From contig CAWEPG010000001.1 of the NCBI GenBank assembly GCA_963810905.1, forward strand, positions 372,001-436,000: DNA of 64,000 nt, written 5' to 3'. The notes below the pieces were generated by a model. It was not told the DNA's origin and ran no database searches. It saw only the letters and a program-made list of their open reading frames with translations. The DNA is from CAWBAT01 sp963810905 (GTDB taxonomy: Bacteria > Acidobacteriota > Terriglobia > Versatilivoradales > Versatilivoraceae). A program made the translations under genes and the position numbers. Below, one piece after another: positions 55,765-64,000 of the stretch (within the stretch, counting starts at the first letter, position 1; every line of letters starts with the position of its first letter).

Positions 55765-57007
55765 CTAGAAGAATGCTGGATCGACACGCTGGGCCTGATG
55801 CATCAGGACGGCATTCATGATTTCGATCGCCATCCGTGATTCGAGTGTCACTCCTGCGCGGACGCCTACACAGGGGTCGTGTCGCCCGCTTTTGAGTTGG
55901 AAGTCGATTTCTTCCAGATTCTTGCGGACGGATTGCTGTGGCAAAGAGATAGTTGAAGTGGGTTTGAAACCAACCCGGCAAACAATCGGCATCCCGGTGG
56001 TAATTCCTCCAATGAGCCCACCTTGATGGTTGGTCTGATAGCCGGACCGGCGGATAGGATCATTATTTTCGCTCCCGTGCCGTTCGACGACGGCATAGCC
56101 CGAACCCATTTCGCACGATTGCACCGCATGAAGTCCCCCCAGCGAGCCCATGAGTCGAAGCTTCAAACTGTTATAGAGAGGTTCTCCGACGAGCGGAGGG
56201 CACATTCAGAGCGACGACTTCAATCCCTGCGCCAATGGAATCCCCCTGTTTCCGGGTCTCTTTGATGAGTTCTCCTGCACGAAGAGCAAACTCCGGGTCA
56301 ATGGTATGGATCTCGGCTTCGGCCATTTGTAATTCAAGTTTTCGGATTTCGTCGTGAGAGACTTTTTGAGGTGATCTGGAGTGAACCAGGTCTTCCAGAG
56401 ACTCCGAAAGGCTGATTGAACTTTTCAGAGATCCAACCTGGCAAATCGAAGACAAAATAGTTGTCTGAAAATGTCGCTCCAGGTAAATCCTCGCAATGGA
56501 CCCTGCAATGACGTCGGAAATGGTGGAACGATAGCTTGATCGACCACCACCACGAGGATCAGCAAATCCGGCAGATTGAAAATGTTTGACGAGATCCGTA
56601 TGTCCGGGCCGAACTTCACCTTGCGTTCCCACAAACTGGGCATAGTCATTTGACTTCTTGGATGCCGATAGCACAATCGCAGAAATAGGTTCTCCCGTGG
56701 AAATTCCACGGTCATAGGTCTGCGCTGAGGTGCTTTTGTTTCCATGGCTCACCCGTAACTCGGGTCCTGAAACGAGTTCATCCGTCCCATCGGAATACAA
56801 CCCGGAGAGCAATACGACCTGGTCGTCTTCATGCCTGGGTGTGCCATGCTTGTTGCTCCCGGGACGTCTCCTGTTCAGATAATGCTGAATTTGTTCCCGT
56901 GAGATTCTCAACCCTGGCGGGCACCCAAAAACAATCGTCGTTATCGATGGTCCATGGGATTCACCTGCTCCCGCCACCCCAAAAAGGGGGCCACCCAATA
57001 TTTCCAT
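55765..57007 (-). CDS. aroC: Chorismate synthase (frameshifted, divergent)
   Basis: About 413 residues. It makes chorismate, the last common step of aromatic synthesis. First frame from ATG 57007 (LFGVAGAGESHGPSITTIVF, GEVRPGHTDL, GGGRSSYRST) ends as sequence near 56198-56201; one extra C there shifts to the frame with PPLVGEPLYNSLKLRLMG, GGLIGGITTGMPI and GRHDPCVGVRAG, stopping at 55765. The active-site His residues in GESHG and RPGHT are present, but the usual SSARET element reads SSYRST, and RAVPVVEAM is RAGVTLESRM. So this is a divergent AroC; GGAG precedes the start. Confidence 0.87.
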
Positions 57008-57184
57008 AAGTCGTTACTCCGCTCCGCTTGTTGGCCCATTTATACCATACTTATGCCTTAAAGCGGCATGGGTGGGGGATTTTGAAGTTGAATGGTCTCC
57101 TGATTTGTGTATGATTACCTTTTGTTTTCTTGTGGTTACAATCGAGTCTTCGGACATGGAAAAGGGAACTCGGGAAAATCATTG

Positions 57185-58684
57185 ATGCTGGAAATGATCC
57201 ATATCATAAAGGAGTTTCCGGGCGTACTGGCGCTCGACGGTGCCTCTCTCTCTGTTGAGGCTGGAGAGTGCCATGCCCTGGTTGGGGAAAATGGAGCTGG
57301 GAAATCCACCCTGATGAAAATTCTTTCAGGCGTCTATGTTCCAGATTCCGGGACCATTCTTTTTAATGGGATCGAGACGCAAGTCGATTCTCCGATTGCC
57401 GCCCGACATCTGGGCATTACCATGATTCATCAAGAGCTCAATCTCGTCCCGGAAATGACGGTGGCGGAAAATATCTTCTTGGGTCACGAGTTATCCGGAA
57501 ACCCCTTCGGCTGCCTGGACAGAAAAACGATGGAATCCCGCTCCGAAGAACTGCTCGAGAGTTTTAAACAGGAAATTCTCGGAAGGACTTGCGTCAAAAA
57601 GCTCAGCCTAGCTCAGCAGCAAATGGTGGAGATTGCTAAGGCGATCTCGGTCAAATCCCAAATCATCATCATGGATGAACCGTCAGCCATCTTGACAGAT
57701 CGTGAACTGGGTGAACTTTTTGACTTGATAAGGCGGTTAAAAAACCAGGGCGTGTCGATTATTTACATCTCGCACCGGCTGGAAGAAATTTCGAAAATTT
57801 GCGATCGCGTAACGATCATGCGGGATGGAAAGACGATTCATACTGAATTTGCCGGAAGGCTGCCCCAGGATCAAATCATTCGCCTCATGGTGGGCCGAGA
57901 TATGGAGGAATACTTTCCTCCCGAGCCTTCAAGATCAGGGATGGAAATCCTACGTCTTGAATCAATCTCCAAGAAAGGGAAGCTTCACAACATCAATTTT
58001 TCCTTACGGGCCGGAGAAATTGTGGGTCTCACAGGTTTGGTTGGTGCAGGGCGTACCGAGTTGGCCCGCGTCATCTTCGGAGCCGATCTTCCCGATAGTG
58101 GCAAGATCTTTCTGCAGGGACAGGCTGTCCAATGGCGATCCCCGCGCGAAGCCATAAATGCGGGGATCGGGTTATTGAGTGAAGATCGAAAGTCTGAGGG
58201 GCTCGTCCTAAATATGTTAGTTCGTGAAAATACGACGCTTGCAAATCTGGGGCGCTTGGTCAAGAGGGGTTTTCTCGATATCCGTGCCGAGAAGGCAATC
58301 ACACAGGAATACGTCAAGGAGTTGGCGATCAAGACACCCTCCACCGAGCAAGTGGTTCGAAATTTGAGTGGTGGAACTCAACAGAAGGTTGTTCTTTCGA
58401 AGTGGCTATTTACCAAGAGTAAGGTTTTGATTTTTGATGAGCCCACTCGCGGAATCGACGTGGGGGCCAAAGCCGAGATTTACCATTTAATATGGAAGCT
58501 GGTCGCCGAGGGAATTGGAATTCTCCTGATCTCTTCCGAGCTTCCAGAAGTCTTGAAAATGTGTGATCGAATCCTAGTGATGCACGATGGAGAGATCTCA
58601 GGCGAATTGAGAAGGGAAGAGGCAGACCAGGAAAAAATCATGGCTCTGGCCATGGGGCTCCATCAGCCTGCTGGCACGGGATGA
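57185..58684 (+). CDS. Sugar ABC transporter ATP-binding protein (two ABC domains)
   Basis: About 499-residue protein with fused ABC ATPases of the RbsA/XylG/MglA type. Domain 1: Walker A GENGAGKST, signature LSLAQQQMVEIAKAI, Walker B IIIMDEPSA. Domain 2: degenerate Walker A GLVGAGRTELAR, intact signature LSGGTQQKVVLSKWL and IFDEPTRGID. The pattern is that of monosaccharide importers. Neither a permease nor a binding protein is adjacent; xylB follows at 30 bases. Start ATG 57185 (LEMIHIIKEFPGVLALDG) is chosen over the far upstream frame opening. Probably for xylose or a related pentose. Confidence 0.9.
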   Translation: MLEMIHIIKEFPGVLALDGASLSVEAGECHALVGENGAGKSTLMKILSGVYVPDSGTILFNGIETQVDSPIAARHLGITMIHQELNLVPEMTVAENIFLGHELSGNPFGCLDRKTMESRSEELLESFKQEILGRTCVKKLSLAQQQMVEIAKAISVKSQIIIMDEPSAILTDRELGELFDLIRRLKNQGVSIIYISHRLEEISKICDRVTIMRDGKTIHTEFAGRLPQDQIIRLMVGRDMEEYFPPEPSRSGMEILRLESISKKGKLHNINFSLRAGEIVGLTGLVGAGRTELARVIFGADLPDSGKIFLQGQAVQWRSPREAINAGIGLLSEDRKSEGLVLNMLVRENTTLANLGRLVKRGFLDIRAEKAITQEYVKELAIKTPSTEQVVRNLSGGTQQKVVLSKWLFTKSKVLIFDEPTRGIDVGAKAEIYHLIWKLVAEGIGILLISSELPEVLKMCDRILVMHDGEISGELRREEADQEKIMALAMGLHQPAGTG

Positions 58685-58713
58685 GGAAATGAGGAAAGGA
58701 GAAGGGAACCAAA

Positions 58714-60258
58714 ATGGCCTACTCACTTGGAATTGATGTTGGAACGACAGGAACTCGCGCAGTCATTATCGATGCTGAGGGCAAAGTCGTCGGAGGACAT
58801 TCTGCTGACCATGAGCCGATCAGTACCCCTCAGCCCCAGTGGGCAGAACAAAATCCCGAAGACTGGTGGGGGGCGACCAAGGCCGCCGTATCCAAGGTGC
58901 TCCAGAGCAGTGGCGTCAATGGTCGCGAGATCCACGCCATTGGACTTTCGGGCCAGATGCACGGATTGGTGCTGCTCGATAAGAGTCATCAGGTTTTGCG
59001 ACCTTCCATTATCTGGTGTGACCAGCGCTGTCAGGCTGAGGCTGACCGGATTACGGAAATAGTCGGTTATGATCGCCTCATCGATATTACGTGCAACCCT
59101 GCGCTGACCGGTTTTACCGCTCCGAAATTGGAATGGGTGAAACGTCACGAGCCAGACATATACGCAAGGATTCAGAAGGTCTTGCTTCCGAAAGACTACA
59201 TTCGATTTCGCCTGACCGGCGAGTTTGCATCCGAAGTCTCAGATGCATCTGGAACCACGCTCTTTGACGTTGTAGAGCGGCGTTGGTCGAAGGAGATCCT
59301 GACACGTCTTCAATTTAATGAAGATTGGCTGCCGGCGGTGCACGAGTCGATTGTAGTTTCCGGAAAACTCCGCCCGAATGTTGCCGAGGAGCTGGGACTG
59401 AGTGACAAAGTGGATGTAGTGGGGGGAGGAGGGGACCAAGCTTCTGGAGGTGTCGGCAACGGTATTGTTTCGTCCGGAATCGTGTCTTCTACAATTGGCT
59501 CCTCGGGGGTCGTCTTTGCGTTTATGGAAAATCCTGCCAGGGACCAGAAAGGGCGAGTCCATACCTTTTGCCATGCCGTTCCTCAAAAATGGCATGTGAT
59601 GGGAGTGACACAAGGCGCCGGCCTTTCCTTGCGTTGGTTCCGGGATCAATTCGGAGCTCAAGAAGTCCATCTCGGGAATCTCATGAAACAAGATTCTTAT
59701 GAATTGCTGACCCAACAAGCCGCTCTGTCGAAGCCGGGTGCGGAGGGGCTCATTTTCCTTCCCTATATGATGGGGGAGCGAACTCCTCACCTCGATGCCA
59801 ATGCCAAAGGAGTCCTCTTCGGCTTAACCGGCCGGCATACTCGAGCCGATGTGATTCGCGCAGTCTTGGAAGGAGTCGCTTACAGCCTCAAGGATTCATT
59901 CCTGATTTTTGATGAGATGAAAGTCAGCACTAGCCAAGTTAGGGCATCAGGAGGAGGGGGGCGTAGCGGATTGTGGCGCCAGATTCAGGCCGATATCTTT
60001 AACAAAGAAATTTGCACCGTCGCGGCAGACGAAGGGGCTGCCTTTGGCGCTGCACTCATGGCCGCCGTAGGCACCGGCGGCTTCGGTTCTCTGGAACAGG
60101 CCTGCCAACAGGCCATCCGTTTGACCAACTTTACTGCCCCAAAAGCTGAAAATGTGCCTCGGTATCAGGATTACTATGAAATTTACCGCGCATTATACGG
60201 GGCGCTCAAACCAAACTTTGATCGCGTAACTGAAGTCGTCAAGAAGGCTGCTGAGTAA
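58714..60258 (+). CDS. xylB: Xylulokinase
   Basis: 514-residue FGGY carbohydrate kinase. N-terminal phosphate motif SLGIDVGTTGTRAVIID; DWWGATKAAVSKVL; IGLSGQMHGLVLLD with the substrate-site Met/His; catalytic Asp region VDVVGGGGDQASGGVGNG; C-terminal RASGGGGRSGLWRQIQADIF. It phosphorylates D-xylulose for the pentose phosphate pathway. A strong GGAAAGGAGAAGGGAA site precedes the ATG. It follows the sugar ABC ATPase gene and precedes a ROK kinase gene. Confidence 0.93.
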   Translation: MAYSLGIDVGTTGTRAVIIDAEGKVVGGHSADHEPISTPQPQWAEQNPEDWWGATKAAVSKVLQSSGVNGREIHAIGLSGQMHGLVLLDKSHQVLRPSIIWCDQRCQAEADRITEIVGYDRLIDITCNPALTGFTAPKLEWVKRHEPDIYARIQKVLLPKDYIRFRLTGEFASEVSDASGTTLFDVVERRWSKEILTRLQFNEDWLPAVHESIVVSGKLRPNVAEELGLSDKVDVVGGGGDQASGGVGNGIVSSGIVSSTIGSSGVVFAFMENPARDQKGRVHTFCHAVPQKWHVMGVTQGAGLSLRWFRDQFGAQEVHLGNLMKQDSYELLTQQAALSKPGAEGLIFLPYMMGERTPHLDANAKGVLFGLTGRHTRADVIRAVLEGVAYSLKDSFLIFDEMKVSTSQVRASGGGGRSGLWRQIQADIFNKEICTVAADEGAAFGAALMAAVGTGGFGSLEQACQQAIRLTNFTAPKAENVPRYQDYYEIYRALYGALKPNFDRVTEVVKKAAE

Positions 60259-60318
60259 TAAGTTTGCGGTTTTTCTAAATTTTCGGCTCTCTTCTCGCCC
60301 AGCGTTTGTGATTCTCGG

Positions 60319-60360
60319 CTCCCCTCTCCCCAACGTGGGAGAGGGGCTGGGGGTGAGGGG
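60319..60360. repeat. Short GC-rich palindromic repeat (REP-like)
   Basis: CTCCCCTCTCCCCAACGTGG continuing GAGAGGGGCTGGGGGTGAGG; the halves CCCCTCTCCC and GGGAGAGGGG pair perfectly around AACGT. Nearly identical to 43473-43517 and sharing its core with 32347-32480. It sits in the 169-base gap between xylB and the ROK kinase gene, where it may act on transcript ends. Confidence 0.72.
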
Positions 60361-60427
60361 AAAGTAAAACCTGAACTAGACTGCTTGTAATCGGTCGTTG
60401 CATCAAAAGGAAGGTATAGGGATTTCC

Positions 60428-61381
60428 ATGACACGCTTTGCAATTGGAGTCGATCTCGGCGGGACAAACCTTAGGGTCGGCGCCATCAATGAAAATGGAG
60501 CCATGTTTGACCAAATGAATTTAGAAACATTGTCCGAACGGGGCCGGGAAGATGTTGTGGACCGATTGACCGGGGGTATTTTGGAACTCGTCGGCCGATG
60601 GAAAAAACATTATTCCCTGGCGGGGATTGGCGTTGGCATCCCAGGAATCATTAAGCTAGGTGAGGGAGTCGTCGTCGCTTCGCCCAATTTACCAGGCTGG
60701 GAGAATTTCAATGTTCGAGCCCAAATTTTCAAACGTCTGAACAGTCCCATTTTTCTGGACAACGATGCCAACGCCGCGGCTCTCGGTGAGAAATGGATGG
60801 GCGTGGGAAAAGATGTCCAACATCTTTGTTTGTTGACGATGGGGACGGGAATTGGAGGTGGACTCATCCTCGATGGGAAGATTTGGCATGGTCTTAGCGG
60901 GATGGCTGCGGAATTAGGGCATGTGACCATTTACCCGGAGGGGCGGCTCTGCAAGTGTGGGAGCCGGGGATGCCTCGAGGCGTATGCGGCGGCATCGGCT
61001 GTCGTCATAGCTGCGCAGGAGTTGCTGGAGGCGGGCAAGGCCAGTCCGGGTCTCCAAAAGCTTGCAGACTCAGGAAGCCGATTGACCGCAGCGATGCTCT
61101 ATCAACTGGCAAAAGAAGGAGATTCATCTGCCAAGAGTATCTTTGCCGAAGTGGGAAAGGCGCTAGGAATTGCCATCGGCATTTTTATCAATATCTTTGA
61201 TATCGACTTGTTTGTGCTGGGAGGCGGAGCTGTTGACGCCTGGGACGCCTTTGAGGCCAGCATGCTCGAGGAAGTTTTCAAACAGTCTTATGTGTACCGG
61301 AATAGTCCGCGGCGAATCATGAAATCGAGTCTGGGCGGAAATGCCGGCATCTATGGAGCGGCCTATCTGGCATTTCAATAG
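60428..61381 (+). CDS. ROK family sugar kinase
   Basis: About 317-residue ROK protein. Phosphate motif IGVDLGGTNLRVGAI; substrate region FLDNDANAAALGEKWMG with the catalytic Asp; TMGTGIGGGLILDGKI; ELGHVTIYPEG then CKCGSRGCLEAYAA, the zinc CxCGxxGC motif of glucokinases. It likely phosphorylates glucose or a related hexose. ATG 60428 follows TAGGGA; the frame extends upstream without family sequence. It follows xylB and its repeat and leads into alaC by 14 bases. Confidence 0.92.
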   Translation: MTRFAIGVDLGGTNLRVGAINENGAMFDQMNLETLSERGREDVVDRLTGGILELVGRWKKHYSLAGIGVGIPGIIKLGEGVVVASPNLPGWENFNVRAQIFKRLNSPIFLDNDANAAALGEKWMGVGKDVQHLCLLTMGTGIGGGLILDGKIWHGLSGMAAELGHVTIYPEGRLCKCGSRGCLEAYAAASAVVIAAQELLEAGKASPGLQKLADSGSRLTAAMLYQLAKEGDSSAKSIFAEVGKALGIAIGIFINIFDIDLFVLGGGAVDAWDAFEASMLEEVFKQSYVYRNSPRRIMKSSLGGNAGIYGAAYLAFQ

Positions 61382-61395
61382 CGAAAGGGAAATCC

Positions 61396-62571
61396 ATGAG
61401 TGAATTTGAGCGCATTAAACGACTCCCGCCTTATGTTTTCAGCATCGTCACTGAGCTGAAGATGAAGGCGCGGCGGGCTGGAGAGGATATTATCGATCTG
61501 GGGATGGGGAATCCGGATATGCCGACCCCGCCACACATTGTCAACAAACTGATCGAAGCGGCCCAAAACCCTCGAAACCATCGCTATTCCGCATCGAAGG
61601 GGATCTATCAACTTCGTCTGGCGATTAGTGAATGGTATCAGCGGAACTACGATGTCCAGATCGATCCCGAAGGCGAAGCCATCGTCACCATGGGCGCCAA
61701 AGAGGGATTGGCGCATCTGGTCCTTGCCATCACGGGCCGGGGGGATGCGGCTTTTGTTCCGAATCCGACTTATCCGATTCACCTCTATTCCGTGCTAATT
61801 GCAGGTGGAGATATTCACAGCATCCCGATGCTGCCGGGACGAAATTTTCTTGACGAGATCCAGCGTCGCATCAAGCAGATATGGCCCCAGCCCAAGCTAT
61901 TGATCCTTTCGTTCCCGCATAATCCGACGACCCAGGTGGTCGATTTGGAATTTTTCCGGCAGGTCATCGATTTTGCCAAAGCCAATAATTTGATTGTCAT
62001 TCACGATCTGGCTTATGCAGATTTGGTTTTTGATGGATATAAAGCGCCCAGCATCCTCCAGGTTCCAGGAGCCCGTGAGCGCTCTGTGGAATTGTTTTCT
62101 CTTTCCAAGAGCTACAATATGCCCGGATGGAGGGTTGGCTTTTGCGTCGGGAATCGGGAGCTCATCCACGCCTTGACACGAATCAAGAGCTACCTGGACT
62201 ATGGTATGTTCCAGCCGGTCCAGATTGCCTCGATTGCTGCGTTGCGCGGCCCTCAGGAGTGTGTTCACGAAATTGTCGAGGTGTATCGCAGTCGCCGCGA
62301 TGCACTGTGCGATGGTCTGACCCGAGCGGGCTGGCCGATTGAAAAACCGAAAGCCACCATGTTTGTCTGGGCTGAAATTCCGGAGCGGTTCAAGGCAATG
62401 GGTTCGCTTGAGTTTTCCAAATTGCTATTGGAGGGTGGTAAAGTGGCCGTAAGCCCCGGGATTGGTTTTGGCGAGTATGGAAACGATTTTGTGCGCTTTG
62501 CACTCGTAGAAAATGAGCAGCGAATTCAGCAGGCCGTCCGCGGAATCAAACGATTCTTGCGCGATCATTGA
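61396..62571 (+). CDS. alaC: Alanine aminotransferase of the AlaC type
   Basis: 391-residue fold type I PLP enzyme. N-terminus FERIKRLPPYVFSIVTELKM and IDLGMGNPDMPTPPHIV are the signature of AlaC/YfdZ proteins. NPTYPIHLYSVLIAGG and HDLAYADLVFDG follow, and the PLP lysine is in LSKSYNMPGWRVGF. Predicted role: alanine:2-oxoglutarate (or pyruvate-linked) transamination; related LL-diaminopimelate aminotransferases look similar. It starts 14 bases after the ROK gene with AAAGGGAAA upstream. Confidence 0.92.
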   Translation: MSEFERIKRLPPYVFSIVTELKMKARRAGEDIIDLGMGNPDMPTPPHIVNKLIEAAQNPRNHRYSASKGIYQLRLAISEWYQRNYDVQIDPEGEAIVTMGAKEGLAHLVLAITGRGDAAFVPNPTYPIHLYSVLIAGGDIHSIPMLPGRNFLDEIQRRIKQIWPQPKLLILSFPHNPTTQVVDLEFFRQVIDFAKANNLIVIHDLAYADLVFDGYKAPSILQVPGARERSVELFSLSKSYNMPGWRVGFCVGNRELIHALTRIKSYLDYGMFQPVQIASIAALRGPQECVHEIVEVYRSRRDALCDGLTRAGWPIEKPKATMFVWAEIPERFKAMGSLEFSKLLLEGGKVAVSPGIGFGEYGNDFVRFALVENEQRIQQAVRGIKRFLRDH

Positions 62572-62761
62572 GACTCTTGCCATGCCACAATCGGATTCTA
62601 CCCAGGTGTCTTCTTATTGGCTTGCCACTCGTCTGGTGGGCGAACAGGTCTGTAATCTCATCTCTCGACGACCCAACGGGCGTATCGGAGAGACACTCGC
62701 GTAAGTTGGCAAGAAGTGATGGTGACAATCTCTCAATGAAGATTCGGTGAAAAGTAGCCCC

Positions 62762-63151
62762 ATGTTAAAAAGCCCCCCGCTGGAGTGCATTCGTAAGCTC
62801 ACTGCCGCCTGGATTCAAAAGAATCCTCAGACCATGTCTCTTCAGCTCTCTGAGGATATCGTTGAAATCGGTCCTGCTTTTGCAGCCCCCGTCGCTGGCA
62901 AGAAGAATTTTTTCAGGAAATACAGAGATTACTTGAACAGTTCACTCCAAATTGAATCCTACAAGATCCTTCGGCCGCAGGTTCTGAAACTCGGTTCCAG
63001 AATGGCCATGGTCTACTTCAACTATCTAATGAGCACTCTCGACAACGGAGTCGTTGAGGAATCTCGTGGGAAGGAAAGTATGCTGGTTGAAAAAGTAGGT
63101 CAGCGGTGGCTGGTAAAATTCATTCACTGGCATCGGGACACAGATGGTTAG
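62762..63151 (+). CDS. NTF2/SnoaL-like small protein
   Basis: About 129 residues with an alpha-plus-beta pattern (KLTAAWIQKNPQTMSLQLS, EDIVEIGPAFAAPVAGKKNF, GSRMAMVYFNYLMST, RWLVKFIHWHRD) that resembles the SnoaL/DUF4440 fold of the NTF2 superfamily. Such proteins bind small hydrophobic ligands or act as scaffolds; the exact role is unknown. The start is uncertain between GTG 62747 and ATG 62762. It follows alaC at 190 bases, so it need not share its transcript. Confidence 0.7.
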   Translation: MLKSPPLECIRKLTAAWIQKNPQTMSLQLSEDIVEIGPAFAAPVAGKKNFFRKYRDYLNSSLQIESYKILRPQVLKLGSRMAMVYFNYLMSTLDNGVVEESRGKESMLVEKVGQRWLVKFIHWHRDTDG

Positions 63152-64000
63152 TTCTGCGTTTCAGAAAAACTGTGACGTATCTTAAGATGCGCCGTGCGCT
63201 GGGGAACAGCGGTCCCAAGCGCGCGGCCTCTTGGAATTCTTCCTTCCCACTCATAATGTTTTCTTGGAAGGTCGAGTTCCTGCGAGACCGTGTCCCCCTA
63301 TGTCCCACGGCTAGACGCCGAGAGGGTTGAAAATGCCCGACCGTAGTGATGACACTCTAAAACTTAAATTATCTCATCGCTCACTGGTCCATTATTCGCC
63401 GTTTCAGTTCTTGGTTGAGAAAGCCTCTTATATGGATGAACCAATCCATTGCACAGACAATAGAATTTGATAGACGGCGCCGGATTCATTTTTTCCGAGG
63501 TCTATTCTGGGAGCTTGTGCCGCGAAATGTGAATAATGGAGTCTGGATGCGCGAACATATATTTTCTCGGATATTCTTACGGAAAAATACGAACAGTCGT
63601 ATAAAATTGAGCCCACAAGTCATGATTCGTTCCGAACGGAATTTATGAACGAAGTAAGATCCATCAGTATTTTCAATCGGTTGAACACAATGTCAAAGCA
63701 TTTCAAAAAGTTTGGTAGATATTTTGCGTATTGAAATAAGTGGGTTAGGATCTCATATCTATATTGATTGATAGTTGATCTAGAACCCCTTACCTTTCCA
63801 AGTATCCTGACCCGCCATATCCCCTTTCAAGTAACAACAAAGTATTACCTAATCTAGTTGGATCACTACCCCAATAAAATGTTGAAATTGCTGGAATTTT
63901 CCGCATTTTCAAACGAGTCCAAAACGATCCTCTCTCGCCTTGAGAAGAGCAGGATTATTTTTTTCCCTTATTAGTTTCTTAGGTATTTCCTCAATAAATA
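63152..64000. other. Right-edge stretch without a recognisable gene
   Basis: About 850 bases, increasingly AT-rich to the right. Short open frames are present but none has a family signature or a ribosome binding site. No tRNA-like fold, array or strong terminator was seen. It may be the upstream region of a gene beyond the window. Confidence 0.45.

Noticed and set aside
62513..62704. 63-codon plus-strand frame at the alaC end
   Set aside because: It overlaps the alaC coding end in another frame and shows no family features.
1..64000. CRISPR array, tRNA or rRNA gene, prophage or complete insertion sequence
   Set aside because: No regularly spaced repeats, cloverleaf-like sequence, rRNA-like stretch, transposase or phage genes were seen on either strand.

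Overview
The window most resembles a Gram-negative, probably acidobacterial chromosome segment. This is inferred from gene content, not from a marker gene. Supporting signs are an outer-membrane beta-barrel protein, several Tat-exported Gfo/Idh/MocA oxidoreductases and sugar isomerase-like proteins, a membrane pseudokinase ending in a TonB-C domain, a futalosine-type menaquinone gene (mqnC), the C5 haem pathway (hemA) with a CobA-HemD fusion, and GC-rich palindromic intergenic repeats. No rRNA, tRNA, CRISPR array, phage or complete insertion sequence was seen.

Layout. 0.3-9.3 kb: small cysteine-containing membrane protein, TonB-C pseudokinase, broken sugar isomerase, outer-membrane barrel, a Tat-exported isomerase/oxidoreductase pair, a SagB-like flavoprotein and a small secreted protein. 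9.3-11.6 kb: gene-poor, with a MITE-like element, an interrupted reading frame, a very strong hairpin and a STAS/pseudo-receiver gene. 11.7-18.1 kb: secreted GH39-like hydrolase, a REC-PAS-GGDEF-EAL protein, a URO-D family methyltransferase-like gene and thpR. 18.3-29.3 kb: housekeeping block with argS (minus), then sirtuin, larC, metG, DedA, TatD, yajQ, polyprenyl synthase and an M48 protease. 29.3-44.3 kb: M20 peptidase, Tat Gfo/Idh protein, apbE, SDR, M28-PDZ peptidase, mqnC, ttcA, rhodanese, peroxiredoxin, aminotransferase, PHP protein, alkaline-phosphatase-superfamily protein and a transglutaminase-like protein. 44.4-49.1 kb: minus-strand haem/cytochrome operon ccsA-hemA-hemC-cobA/hemD. 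49.4-54.5 kb: M50 protease, trpS, scpA, scpB, rluB, CoA-binding protein and HIT protein, a recurrent bacterial neighbourhood. 55.2-63.2 kb: cupin, aroC (minus), a two-domain sugar ABC ATPase, xylB, ROK kinase, alaC and an NTF2-like protein. The last 850 bases hold no convincing gene.

Functional threads. The hem operon makes tetrapyrroles from glutamyl-tRNA and splits uroporphyrinogen III towards haem and sirohaem/cobalamin, with CcsA placing haem on c-type cytochromes. MqnC and the polyprenyl synthase point to menaquinone. The xylB/ROK/ABC set and the GH39-like, Gfo/Idh and isomerase genes suggest plant- or biofilm-sugar use. ScpA/ScpB are chromosome condensation factors.

Quality warning. 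Twelve single-base frameshifts interrupt ten otherwise well-conserved genes, including hemC (twice), aroC and scpB, and several sit in homopolymers. Uncorrected sequencing or assembly indels explain this better than gene decay. I annotate these as whole genes and give the position of each break. The most biological curiosities are the TonB-C pseudokinase, the STAS/pseudo-receiver fusion next to a perfect 14-bp hairpin, a degenerate-EAL GGDEF protein, and a dispersed palindromic repeat that supplies coding sequence to one gene and the stop codon of another. I found no clear new multi-gene system.
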